Shown here: positions 55,201 through 62,609 of the stretch, piece by piece
Numbering within the stretch: position 1 is the first letter of the stretch
Layout of the letters: each line of letters starts with the position of its first letter
Source of the DNA: Prolixibacteraceae bacterium
GTDB lineage: Bacteria > Bacteroidota > Bacteroidia > Bacteroidales > Prolixibacteraceae
DNA length: 64,000 nt
Reading direction: 5' to 3'
Assembly: GCA_028683385.1 (NCBI GenBank)
Contig: JAQUIJ010000010.1
Location: 46,567 to 110,566, forward strand
Program-made: the position numbers and the translations under genes
The notes under the pieces: model-generated
Database searches by the model: none
Told to the model about the DNA's origin: nothing
The model's input: only the letters and a program-made list of their open reading frames with translations

Positions 55201-55278
55201 AGAATATGGCTCGAATCTGAGCAAAATATAGGATCGATCTTTTATTTTTCTTTACCTGCAAAATTCAGTGTAAATTAA
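52216..55278 (+). CDS. Multi-PAS hybrid-type histidine kinase with degenerate receiver
   Basis: 1020 residues. The N-terminal ~125 residues resemble a response-regulator receiver, but Asn54 (VVFLNIELPN) stands where the phospho-acceptor Asp should be, and the conserved Lys before Pro is Tyr107 (FQYPFD). About five PAS/PAC units follow (about 165-785; each ends with DITERK-like or similar), then H802 in ANMSHEIRTPLN and an ATPase domain (NFVGNALKFT, KDTGIGIP, GGNGLGLAI). No membrane helices are seen. Coupled to the kinase upstream; no cognate response regulator with DNA-binding domain is nearby. Confidence 0.88.
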   Translation: MSKYIILGKSDVSISAIKSLILKSDTKPEILCNTLESDLFSLVTSEQPDVVFLNIELPNQRGTEVCKRFKSNPSDNQTPVILYGTQTAHQFLPDEVIESGAEAYFQYPFDELSFSLQLRTILKLSRTYLHETAIPDFSERQESFQPKNHSVLAKMKAELLDSEKVYKNLVERLPDGVYKSTHQGKFVEVNNALVEMLGYASKEELLAIDIKNELYFQPEDRESLVLQEKYEEMGIFRLKKKDGSGIWVEDHGWYSLDTNGEVLFHEGILRDITERKIAEEELKESEERFKILYEEAPIGYQSLDENWYVTDVNQTWLEMTGYKKNEVVGCWFGDFLTSEYVESIHKLFAIFKASGKSQSDLEMIKKDGSTIFIQLEGRISHTAEGKFKQTHCVLSDITERKKAEKAIKDERILLRTLIDNIPDPIYVKDSLGRKLISNIADLEVLGSKSESDVIGKTDMESSYPGVASDTFSDDMSVIHTAQPILNKLEFFNDRNGTKRYYLTSKMPLINDSGEIIGLVGVGHDITTQKQNEQKIIQLSKGIEQGPASIIITDISGNIEYVNSKFTEISGYTLDEIKGQNPKILQSGYTSTSEYMKLWNTISSGNEFRAELQNRKKNGELYWESVLISPIRDEAGTIINYMAIKEDITNRKKADLEILKLSVAIEQNPASVVITDTNGAIEYVNNKFEAVTGYPSQELIGKIIRILKPGHTSDEVYLEIWNNLFAGKIWKGEHQNRTKNKEIYWESVLISPIKNQEDKITNFVVLSENISERKKMEKDLIASKEKAEESDRLKSAFLANMSHEIRTPLNSILGFSDLLTAPDLDADSRRDFANLINSSGNNLLSIINDILDISKIEAGQISLIENEFSAYHLVTEIHKEYSYKAISKGIEFKLKTQPDISKLIILSDESRIKQVLINFVGNALKFTNKGYIELGVELIQNNIQFYVKDTGIGIPREYHEKVFDRFRQVEAAQTRKYGGNGLGLAITKNLAELLGGRIWLESEQNIGSIFYFSLPAKFSVN

Positions 55279-55301
55279 GCGAGCAAAATGGTATAAAACA
55301 C

Positions 55302-55366
55302 GAATGGGAACAATCCGCTAAGGACAGTTCCCATTCACTTTTAGATCGCCCGAGGGTTCTCCTTAG
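55302..55366 (+). other. Two competing hairpins after the kinase genes
   Basis: GAATGGGAAC (55302-55311) pairs perfectly with GTTCCCATTC (55327-55336). CTAAGGA in its loop (55318-55324) can instead pair with TCCTTAG (55360-55366). The two structures exclude each other. The stretch starts 24 bp after the stop codon and lacks a clear T-run. Confidence 0.6.
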
Positions 55367-56117
55367 TGCCAGACTACGGTTATTGCGACTGGCTGTTTGA
55401 TCTGGCTTTTCAGCTTTTTCACTCAGCCTTGAACTTTTCGATCTTGCTTGTTACAGCAAAATCGTCCAGTTGTCCGCCCGATCATTTCTTTCGATTTGAT
55501 CTTCACGAACGAAGCTATCAGGTCAGTCATCTGAAATTGATCTTTCGATCAGCTTTTCGATGAAAGGCTTCTGATTATCCGAAGACAATCATACACCTCG
55601 GCCAATTTTCCGAAACCGAAGTTTCTTCAAATCTTTCACCTTCCTGAATCAACTTTACAATGAACTTTTGACGGTTAATCGTTGGTCAATGAACTTCGAA
55701 AGCAAGCTTTCTGGTTCAGCTTCAGCTTTTTCTGAATGCAGATCCGAAGATCCGGGTGATTAGTTCTTAAATTCGGTTAAAAATTTAATCCCTTCTCCAT
55801 TCGTTCAAAGCAGCCTTTTATCGCTCGTCTGATGAAATAAAAATACAACATTAAAAGTATATCAGTCAAGCATTTTTAACGGTTTAAACCAACCGAATAT
55901 CATTCCTTAATATGAACAATTGTTGATAACGATTTTCACAATATTTTTGGCGTCATGGTTAGAATCGAAGAGCCATAAGCACATCGTTATCAGAGTTATT
56001 AACAAAAATAGCTATTCAAAAAATACACTAATTATCGCTTTTCTGGCAAAGATTGATGCTCTAATCGCCAGCGTTTCAGTTTTCGGAAGATACAAAGAAG
56101 GTTACTTATGATTCCAA
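55367..56117. other. Gene-poor stretch
   Basis: The full gene-free interval is 55279-56117 (839 bp), the longest in the window. It holds the competing hairpins and the possible remnant above. The word TTTCGAT occurs at 55436, 55489, 55543 and 55555. From about 55850 the DNA becomes AT-rich. Two plus-strand frames of 63-65 codons exist (55366-55563, 55920-56111) but show no family or conserved start context. Confidence 0.6.
55500..55735 (-). pseudogene. Possible decayed coding remnant
   Basis: Read on the minus strand, protein-like stretches appear in changing frames, split by stops: EKAEAEPESLLSKFIDQRL, then FIVKLIQEGERFEET, then QKPFIEKLIERS, then MTDLIASFVKIKSKEM. The Lys/Glu-rich start followed by helix-like segments recalls the C-terminal tails of PD-(D/E)XK (Rpn/DUF4351-type) transposase-like proteins, but this is only a resemblance. 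No intact ORF remains. Confidence 0.3.
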
Positions 56118-57377
56118 TCAGAAAAAACTAATAAAAAGTAATACATTCAGGAAGGTAACAATGCTACCTATCAGTAGCATCAAAACTGTGGTCGATTTTG
56201 TATTAGCATACTTTCCCATCACTTTCCGAGATGAGGTCAGATAAATCTGCAAGAAGATTGTGAAAGGCAATTGAATACTCAGTATCATTTGCGAAATAAT
56301 CAGCGCATTAAACGGATTTCCAATAATAAAAATCAATACTAATGCGACAAGTAAAGACAAAGCTATTCCCAACCTGCTGTGATTATCTTTAATGTCGTAA
56401 GGTTCACTAAATAAACCGGCAAAAATACTTCCACCAGCCATTCCTGAAGTAATTGTACTTGCTATTCCGGCAAAAAGCAAAGCAATAGCAAAAACCACTC
56501 CTGCGTTGTTTCCAAGTAATGGCCCGAGCATCGACTGCGCTTGTTGCAGTTCATCAACCTTCACACCATGCGTATAAAAAGTTGTAGCGGCTAAAATAAT
56601 CATGGCACTGTTTATAGCCCATCCTATAAGCATCGAAACCAAGGTATCCACAAATTCATAATCGAGTTGCTTTTTGATGACATCATCATTTTCGAGGTTC
56701 CACTGGCGGCTCTGTATAATCTCTGAGTGCAGAAACAGATTGTGAGGCATCACAACGGCGCCCAAAACACTCATAACGATCAATATTGATCCTTCAGGAA
56801 TGGATGGTACCACCCACGAAATTCCAGCCTGAACCCAATCAATTTCTACCAAACTGAGTTCATAAAGAAATGAAAGACCAATAATTGATACAAAGGCGAT
56901 AATGATCTTTTCGATCAGTGCATATGAATTGGTAAACAACATTACTCCAACAAACAAAACCACAATTATTGCTCCTGCTGGGATTGGAATTCCGAACAAC
57001 ATCTGGAGTGCAATTGCGCCGCCCAAAATTTCGGCTAAAGAGGTTGAAACAGAGGCAACCATTGCTGAACCCAGGATCGTTCTTGAAACGAAAGCTGGAG
57101 TATGCAAAGTAGCAGCTTCGGACAAACACAGGCCGGTAGCAATACCCAAATGTGCCACATTATGCTGAAGAATAATGAGCATTATGGTTGACATAGTAAC
57201 CATCCACAACAACGTGAATCCAAAGTCGGCTCCGGCTGCAATGTTTGATGCCCAATTGCCCGGGTCAATAAAACCAACAGTAACCAACAGGCCTGGACCT
57301 ATATATTTGAGGATTTTTAAAGCTCCAAATGTTGGCTTGTGATTTTTATTGTCAATGTTTTTAAATATGGATAGCAT
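56118..57377 (-). CDS. mntH: Nramp-family divalent metal transporter
   Basis: Proton-coupled importer of Mn2+/Fe2+. 419 residues with about eleven membrane helices. The metal-binding DPGN is at 38-41 (FIDPGNWASN) and the second ligand motif is MPHNLFLHS. Both are intact, so transport of transition metals is expected; the exact metal is not shown. It ends a two-gene minus-strand run behind the helicase but with a 154-bp gap. Confidence 0.92.
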   Translation of the reverse strand: MLSIFKNIDNKNHKPTFGALKILKYIGPGLLVTVGFIDPGNWASNIAAGADFGFTLLWMVTMSTIMLIILQHNVAHLGIATGLCLSEAATLHTPAFVSRTILGSAMVASVSTSLAEILGGAIALQMLFGIPIPAGAIIVVLFVGVMLFTNSYALIEKIIIAFVSIIGLSFLYELSLVEIDWVQAGISWVVPSIPEGSILIVMSVLGAVVMPHNLFLHSEIIQSRQWNLENDDVIKKQLDYEFVDTLVSMLIGWAINSAMIILAATTFYTHGVKVDELQQAQSMLGPLLGNNAGVVFAIALLFAGIASTITSGMAGGSIFAGLFSEPYDIKDNHSRLGIALSLLVALVLIFIIGNPFNALIISQMILSIQLPFTIFLQIYLTSSRKVMGKYANTKSTTVLMLLIGSIVTFLNVLLFISFF

Positions 57378-57531
57378 ATTTGTCAGTTCGAAAAATTAAA
57401 ATGTATAAAATAGACAAACCAAACAGTCAAATTGTTGAATGTTTATGACAAACAATCCGTTCTTATGGGAAAAATTGCTCTTAGCGTCAAATATGCATAT
57501 CAGAATATGTAACGGAAATATGCAGTTTGAT

Positions 57532-58773
57532 TTAGGTTGGATTTGCCCCTCCCCGATTTGGTTTCCCTCCTGACGAAAATTTTCGTTTGCTCTGAGGACG
57601 ACCACCACCTTTTCGCGGAGCGCGAACTTTGTAGACCGGACCTTCTCCCAATTCGGGTGGAACGGGAATCTTTAAAACTTCCATTTCAATGAGCTTCTCG
57701 ATCTTATCAAATTTATCCATGTCGTGCTCATTAATCAGGCTAATAGCAATACCTGTTTTATCGGCACGAGCTGTTCTACCTACACGATGCACATAATCTT
57801 CTGCCGAACCTGGAACATCAAAATTGATAATCAAATTGATGTCTTTAATGTCAATTCCACGACTTAAAACATCGGTGGCAACTAAGACTCGGGTTCGTCT
57901 CGAACGAAAACGCATCAATACATCTTCCCTCTCTTTTTGTTCCAGATCAGAAGAAATTCCTTCGGCTGCAATGCCCGTTTTTTTAAGGCTCCTAACTATT
58001 TCAGTAACCTTGCGCTTCGTTGAACTAAAAACCAGAATGCTGTCTAAATCCGGCTTATTTGAAATCAAACTATTAATAACCGGAATCTTTTGGTTTTCAT
58101 GAACAACATATGCGGCCTGCAATACTCCTTCGGCTGGTTTAGAGATTGCTGTGCTAAACTCGACCGGATTTTTCAGAATTTTTGCAGCCAATTCTCTTAT
58201 TTTCTGTGGCATTGTAGCCGAAAACATCAATGTCTGTCTCTCTTCAGGAACATAGCTCAGGATACGCATCAAATCATCATAAAAACCGATATCCAACATC
58301 CGGTCGGCCTCATCCAACACCAAATGTTTAATTTTATCAAACTTAACATATCCTAAATTCAAATGCGAAATCAATTTTCCGGGAGTAGCAACTACAATAT
58401 TGGTTCCTTTCGTAAGAGCTTTACTCTCGGCATCCCAATCCGAGCCATCGCGTCCGCCATAAACCGTTATTGAATTGATATTCAGGAAATACGAAAATCC
58501 TTGAATTTGCTGATTAATCTGAATGGCAAGTTCTCGGGTCGGCACAATAATTAAGGTGCTTAAGTCATGGTTATCTTCAATCGAAATATGGTTTAGAATC
58601 GGTAGCATGAATGCTGCAGTTTTTCCAGTTCCGGTTTGTGCACATGCCAAAATATCTTTGCCGTCTAATATTGCCGGTATGGTAAGCTCTTGTATTTCAG
58701 AAGCTTTCTCGTAATCCATATACGAAATGGCTTCAAGTATTTTATCGTTTAATCCAAGTTCATCAAATCTCAT
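57532..58773 (-). CDS. DEAD-box RNA helicase
   Basis: 413 residues: Q motif (FDELGLNDKILEAI), Walker A AQTGTGKT (45-52), DEAD in VLDEADRML, SAT, and HRVGRTAR, all complete. The C-terminus (KAPRKGGGRPQSKRKFSSGG) is a short basic Gly-rich tail typical of RhlE-like proteins for RNA binding. Likely works in RNA unwinding or ribosome assembly. A long leader is possible (see promoter at 58929). Confidence 0.93.
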   Translation of the reverse strand: MRFDELGLNDKILEAISYMDYEKASEIQELTIPAILDGKDILACAQTGTGKTAAFMLPILNHISIEDNHDLSTLIIVPTRELAIQINQQIQGFSYFLNINSITVYGGRDGSDWDAESKALTKGTNIVVATPGKLISHLNLGYVKFDKIKHLVLDEADRMLDIGFYDDLMRILSYVPEERQTLMFSATMPQKIRELAAKILKNPVEFSTAISKPAEGVLQAAYVVHENQKIPVINSLISNKPDLDSILVFSSTKRKVTEIVRSLKKTGIAAEGISSDLEQKEREDVLMRFRSRRTRVLVATDVLSRGIDIKDINLIINFDVPGSAEDYVHRVGRTARADKTGIAISLINEHDMDKFDKIEKLIEMEVLKIPVPPELGEGPVYKVRAPRKGGGRPQSKRKFSSGGKPNRGGANPT

Positions 58774-59129
58774 TGGTATTCATATAATTAATTCACATAC
58801 AAAACGTCTTATTCAACTTCGCATAAACATTAATTGTTCATCATTTCCGATTATGACAAAATCATCAAAATAGATTACAGTTAATCGGAACTACACAAAA
58901 TAGTGATTTGCATTTCTGATAAGATTCACAAAAGTACAAAAACTTTATCAACATTTTTTTGAACCTCTGCTACTGACCAGATTATTACTTCAATTCGATG
59001 TATAAAAAGATGCACGAAGTGGTTAATGCAATTATTTTATTTAATCATTCGGGAAAAAGGATTGCAATTTGTATTTTCGTGCCGTAAAAATTAAGCCGAT
59101 TTAAACAGTAACAAAAAATAATACTGAAT
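58774..59129. other. Divergent gap, helicase / YebC
   Basis: 356 AT-rich bp with the helicase promoter candidate and a weak TATTTTCG (59072-59079) that may serve the yebC-type gene. No ORF or stable hairpin seen. Confidence 0.55.
58929..58936 (-). promoter_or_regulatory. Candidate -7 box for the helicase gene
   Basis: TACTTTTG (minus strand) fits TAnnTTTG; transcription would begin near 58922, giving a leader of about 150 nt. No -33 TTTG at standard spacing. Confidence 0.4.
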
Positions 59130-59840
59130 ATGGGAAGAGCGTTCGAATACCGAAGAGCAACCAAAGAAAAGCGTTGGGATAAAATGTCACGAACATTTCC
59201 GAAATTAGGAAAAGCGATTACCGTAGCAGCCCGTGAAGGCGTTCCTGATCCGGAGATGAATTCTAAACTTCGCACCGCCATTCAGAATGCGAAGGCACAG
59301 AATATGCCAAAAGATAACATTGAAGCGGCCATCAAAAGAGCTTCGGGCAAAGATGCCGAGAATTATGTGGAGGTTAATTACGAAGGAAAAGGTCCTCACG
59401 GAGTTTTAATTTTTATTGAATGTGCAACCGACAACCCCACCCGTACTGTGGCCAATGTCAAAATGTATTTCAACAAAGCCGGTGGATCATTGGTGCCAAC
59501 TGGTTCGCTTGAGTTTATGTTTTCGCGCAAAGCAGTTTTCGAATTTCAGAAAAAAGACGGAATGAACATCGAGGATCTGGAATTGGAGTTGATTGATGCC
59601 GGATTGGAAGAAATTGAAGAAGTTGATGGAGTTATTTATGCGAATGCTGATTATACCAATTTTGGATTGATGTCGCAAGCTCTCGAGGCGCTTAAAATTG
59701 AAGTGACTAAAGCAAATCTTCAACGGATTCCGAATACTCCTGTTGAATTCACTGAAGAACAATTGGTTGACATTGAAAAACTGATTGATAAAATTGAAGA
59801 CGACGACGATATTCAGTCAGTCTTTAACAACATCGCTTAA
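59130..59840 (+). CDS. YebC/PmpR family protein
   Basis: 236 residues. The N-terminal [37 protein letters not shown] and [15 protein letters not shown] are hallmark stretches; the acidic C-terminus ([14 protein letters not shown]) is also typical. Family members bind DNA or act on stalled ribosomes as translation factors; this one cannot be placed further. Confidence 0.92.
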   Translation: MGRAFEYRRATKEKRWDKMSRTFPKLGKAITVAAREGVPDPEMNSKLRTAIQNAKAQNMPKDNIEAAIKRASGKDAENYVEVNYEGKGPHGVLIFIECATDNPTRTVANVKMYFNKAGGSLVPTGSLEFMFSRKAVFEFQKKDGMNIEDLELELIDAGLEEIEEVDGVIYANADYTNFGLMSQALEALKIEVTKANLQRIPNTPVEFTEEQLVDIEKLIDKIEDDDDIQSVFNNIA

Positions 59841-59882
59841 TTGAAGATCGTTCGTTCAGTTTAGACTGAATATCATAAAATA

Positions 59883-59940
59883 GAAGTTCGTTGGTTGAAT
59901 TTTGTCGTTTGACAAAATTTTCCGACGAACTTTCTTATTT
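59883..59940 (+). terminator. Terminator after the yebC-type gene
   Basis: Outer stem GAAGTTCGTTGG (59883-59894) / CCGACGAACTTTC (59922-59934) and inner AATTTTGTC/GACAAAATT, followed by TTATTTTT. Confidence 0.85.
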
Positions 59941-59989
59941 TTATATTTCTTGAAACGTCAATCATTTCTGAAAACTAAAAACCTAACTC

Positions 59990-60505
59990 ATGAGCAAACG
60001 AGAACTCCGGAAATACTTAAAAGAACTGACCAAAGTACAACTGGAGGAACAAATCATAGACCTGTACGAAAGATTCAAGCCGGTAAAAGAATATTATGAC
60101 TTTGCTTTCAATCCAAAAGAAAACGAATTAATTGAACTGTGCCGGTTTCAAATCAGCAAGGAATATTATCCGGTTGGAACTCGTAAAGCGAAAATGAGAA
60201 GATCTGTAGCTCAGAAATGGATCAAAAAACTGATCTTACTCGATGCAGAGGCCTCTTTGCTTGCCGATGTCATGTTTTTCAATATTGAAATAGCATTAAC
60301 ATTTTCCGGAGAACATATTATTCGGCAGGAATCGTTTTTTACGAGTATGTACAAATCGTTTGACGAAACCCTACGCTTTGTTTCCGAGAAAGGAATTCTT
60401 ACTGAATTTAAAGGACGAATCGAAAAGATTGCAGGAGACACCTGGGATCAACAATGGCCAAATAGAAACGCATTTGAAGATCTGGCGGATATGTATCTAC
60501 AATAA
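59990..60505 (+). CDS. DUF6155 family protein
   Basis: 171 residues, mostly helical and charged (MSKRELRKYLKELTKVQLEE, LYERFKPVKEYYDFAFNPK). It resembles the DUF6155 family of Bacteroidota, which has no known function. No signal or membrane segment. It sits alone upstream of tRNA-Leu. Confidence 0.72.
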   Translation: MSKRELRKYLKELTKVQLEEQIIDLYERFKPVKEYYDFAFNPKENELIELCRFQISKEYYPVGTRKAKMRRSVAQKWIKKLILLDAEASLLADVMFFNIEIALTFSGEHIIRQESFFTSMYKSFDETLRFVSEKGILTEFKGRIEKIAGDTWDQQWPNRNAFEDLADMYLQ

Positions 60506-60610
60506 GACAAACATAGCATATAATAAATCATTGAATGAAAATGGTTTCAGGAGCTATAAACATATGATAATTTCAAAGTTCGAATAAGTTTGAAATTATT
60601 CATAAATATA

Positions 60611-60642
60611 TTGATGCAGTTTTAAGATTTTTTTTAGTTTTG
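60611..60642 (+). promoter_or_regulatory. Promoter of tRNA-Leu
   Basis: TTG at 60611-60613 and TAGTTTTG at 60635-60642 (exact TAnnTTTG) with 21 bp between. Transcription would start near 60649, a dozen bases before the tRNA. Confidence 0.7.
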
Positions 60643-60660
60643 CACTCACAAAATTGAAAT

Positions 60661-60744
60661 GCCCAGATGGTGAAATTGGTAGACACGCCAGCTTGAGGGG
60701 CTGGTGCCGGTTACGGTGTGCAAGTTCGAGTCTTGTTCTGGGCA
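60661..60744 (+). tRNA. tRNA-Leu (GAG)
   Basis: 84 nt class II tRNA. Acceptor arms GCCCAGA (60661-60667) and TCTGGGC (60737-60743), discriminator A, D-arm with AAATTGGTAGACA, anticodon stem CCAGC/GCTGG with loop TTGAGGG (anticodon GAG), variable arm TGCCGG...CGGTG, and T-loop GTTCGAGTC. CCA is not encoded. The tyrosine recombinase gene follows, making this the likely integration target. Confidence 0.95.
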
Positions 60745-60768
60745 CTGATAGAAGTATCAAAATGTATC

Positions 60769-60806
60769 AAAAGCGCTTAAATTCAATGATTTAAGCGCTT
60801 TTTCTT
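60769..60806 (+). terminator. Terminator after tRNA-Leu
   Basis: Perfect 14-bp arms AAAAGCGCTTAAAT (60769-60782) / ATTTAAGCGCTTTT (60789-60802) plus T-run. Confidence 0.9.
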
Positions 60807-60858
60807 TTAGCGGATTTTTCAATAAAAGTCCTTTAAAATCAAAGAAAAAGCGACAAAA

Positions 60859-61003
60859 TCGAGACCAAACTCAATTTCACTTTTTCTGGTCGCGGCAAAT
60901 CACGCAACGAATTGATTCAAAACATTTTATTTGATTCTTTTTGACTCATTTTTGCACTTTTTTTATCGTACAAAATGGGGTATTTTAGTTCGTCTTCGAG
61001 ACC
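60859..61003. other. TCGAGACC motifs upstream of the integrase (2 copies)
   Basis: TCGAGACC at 60859-60866 and 60996-61003, between tRNA-Leu and the integrase ATG. The complement GGTCTCGA occurs twice downstream of the gene (62298, 62494). Candidate arm-type or regulator sites. Confidence 0.45.
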
Positions 61004-61032
61004 AGATTTTTGATTTTGTTAATTGTCGTACC

Positions 61033-62241
61033 ATGAAAATTATTACTAATTTTTTATTGAGAAAAAACAGAAAAGCCGATGATGGTAAATCATCTGTTTG
61101 TGTAAGAATTACTTACCTTGGTAACCGTATTGAACTTTCAACTGGAATTTATTCATCAACAGATCATTGGGATATTGTCCGACAACGGATAAAAGATAAA
61201 GTAATTGGCGCAAGAGTGGACAATGAACGTCTTGATCGTATCAAAACTGAAATACAGGACATTTTTAACCAACTTCGGTCAACAAATGAAGATTTTGATG
61301 CTAATACAATTAAACGTAAACTTTTGAATATCCAAGAGTCAAAAGGGATTCTCGCTGTATTCGATTATTACCTGGATAGTATCCTTGCCAAGCTAAATAA
61401 AGGGTATTCAATGGAAACTTATAAGCATTATAAATCTTCCCGGAAGCGTCTCGCTGATTTTATAAATTCCAGTTTAAAAAGACTTGACATTTCAGTTCAG
61501 TGTATCGACTACAAATTTCTGGATGCATTCGATGTTTTTATTAAAAAGGATTTCAACAATGTCCAAAATACGGCATGGAATTACCACAAGCATCTGAGAC
61601 GGGTTTTAAATCTGGCCATTTCATTGGACTATATTGATAAGAACCCATATTCAAAATTTAAAGTTGGGTTGGATGAAACACACCGGGAAATCCTTTCCAT
61701 GGAAGAGTTGAAACGGATTGAAGAAAAGCAAATTCAAATTGAACGTTTGTCCGTTGTTCGGGATATATTTGTTTTTGCCTGTTATACCGGACTTTCCTTT
61801 GCGGATATTTCAAAACTTAGCGACATTCATCTTCAACAAAAATCGGATGGCAAAGAATGGATTATAATAGACCGGTCAAAAACGAATAATAGATGCCGTA
61901 TCCCTATTTTACCCAAAGCAAAAGAAATATTGAAACGGTATGAGGACTATCCAAAAACTACAGGCAAGAGCCTTTTACTTCCTGTATTAACCAATCAAAA
62001 AATGAACAGCTATTTGAAAGAATTAGGGGACATCTGCGCTATTAAAAAGAATATTACCATGCATATTGCCAGGCATACATTCGCCACAACGGTGACCCTT
62101 AGCAACGGGGTTCCAATAGAAACTGTTTCAAAATTACTTGGACATACATCTTTGAAAACAACACAGATCTATGCAAAAGTATTGGATCAAAAGATATCAG
62201 AAGATATGGATTTATTGGAAGCTAAACTATGCAATGCATAA
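61033..62241 (+). CDS. Tyrosine recombinase/integrase (Bacteroides arm-binding type)
   Basis: Site-specific integrase, 402 residues from ATG 61033 (MKIITNFLLRKNRKAD); the longer frame from 60931 lacks family resemblance. Arm-binding domain about 1-90, core-binding SAM-like domain about 105-210, catalytic domain after. Active-site set: K283 (RSKTNN), H344 and R347 (HIARHTFA), H371 (LGHTS) and Y380 (TQIYAKV). The first Arg (usually TGLR) is Ser255 in CYTGLSFADI, as known for IntDOT-type enzymes. Sits directly downstream of tRNA-Leu; it probably cut and joined the element here. Confidence 0.93.
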   Translation: MKIITNFLLRKNRKADDGKSSVCVRITYLGNRIELSTGIYSSTDHWDIVRQRIKDKVIGARVDNERLDRIKTEIQDIFNQLRSTNEDFDANTIKRKLLNIQESKGILAVFDYYLDSILAKLNKGYSMETYKHYKSSRKRLADFINSSLKRLDISVQCIDYKFLDAFDVFIKKDFNNVQNTAWNYHKHLRRVLNLAISLDYIDKNPYSKFKVGLDETHREILSMEELKRIEEKQIQIERLSVVRDIFVFACYTGLSFADISKLSDIHLQQKSDGKEWIIIDRSKTNNRCRIPILPKAKEILKRYEDYPKTTGKSLLLPVLTNQKMNSYLKELGDICAIKKNITMHIARHTFATTVTLSNGVPIETVSKLLGHTSLKTTQIYAKVLDQKISEDMDLLEAKLCNA

Positions 62242-62609
62242 AACAATTGTAATTGATTAGCCAAGTTTTGGAGTTCGAATTGGGTGCTAATCATGTGGGT
62301 CTCGAAATAGTCTCTTCCAATTTGACCATACATGAATGATTTGGTTATCCCAGATATTAAGAAGAAAGTGTATTTAAATTGATTTGATGTATTTTGATGC
62401 TTTTTAGGTTGGGAGTTTATGACTCAGCTGGAGTTTGAACGTATCTTTATTCCGAGCTGATTATCAATGCTTTACAAAGTGCTTATTTCAACAGGTCTCG
62501 ATATAGTCTCGACTGATTATCAATTCATTACAATACAAATATAAACAAATTTCACTAAAGTAGTATACTAAAAATGCTATCAATTTTCAAAATATTCGTC
62601 TTAGTTCTT
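62242..62609. other. Gap between integrase and ATPase gene
   Basis: 368 bp between two converging genes. It contains the direct repeats above and no credible ORF. Its repeat content fits a recombination or regulatory site zone. Confidence 0.6.
62298..62536. repeat. Direct repeats downstream of the integrase
   Basis: GGTCTCGAAATAGTCTC (62298-62314) and GGTCTCGATATAGTCTC (62494-62510) differ at one base. A second pair, CTGATTATCAATGCTTTACAA (62457 on) and CTGATTATCAATTCATTACAA (62513 on), is shifted by about 56 bp. Confidence 0.8.

Noticed and set aside
55366-55563. Plus-strand 65-codon ORF
   Set aside because: No promoter, no homology that I can recognise, and it overlaps a stretch that looks more protein-like on the other strand.
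55920-56111. Plus-strand 63-codon ORF
   Set aside because: AT-rich, odd composition and converging closely on the metal transporter; no support for coding.
60931-61032. Upstream extension of the integrase
   Set aside because: The added 34 residues do not resemble the arm-binding domain, which begins cleanly at the ATG at 61033.
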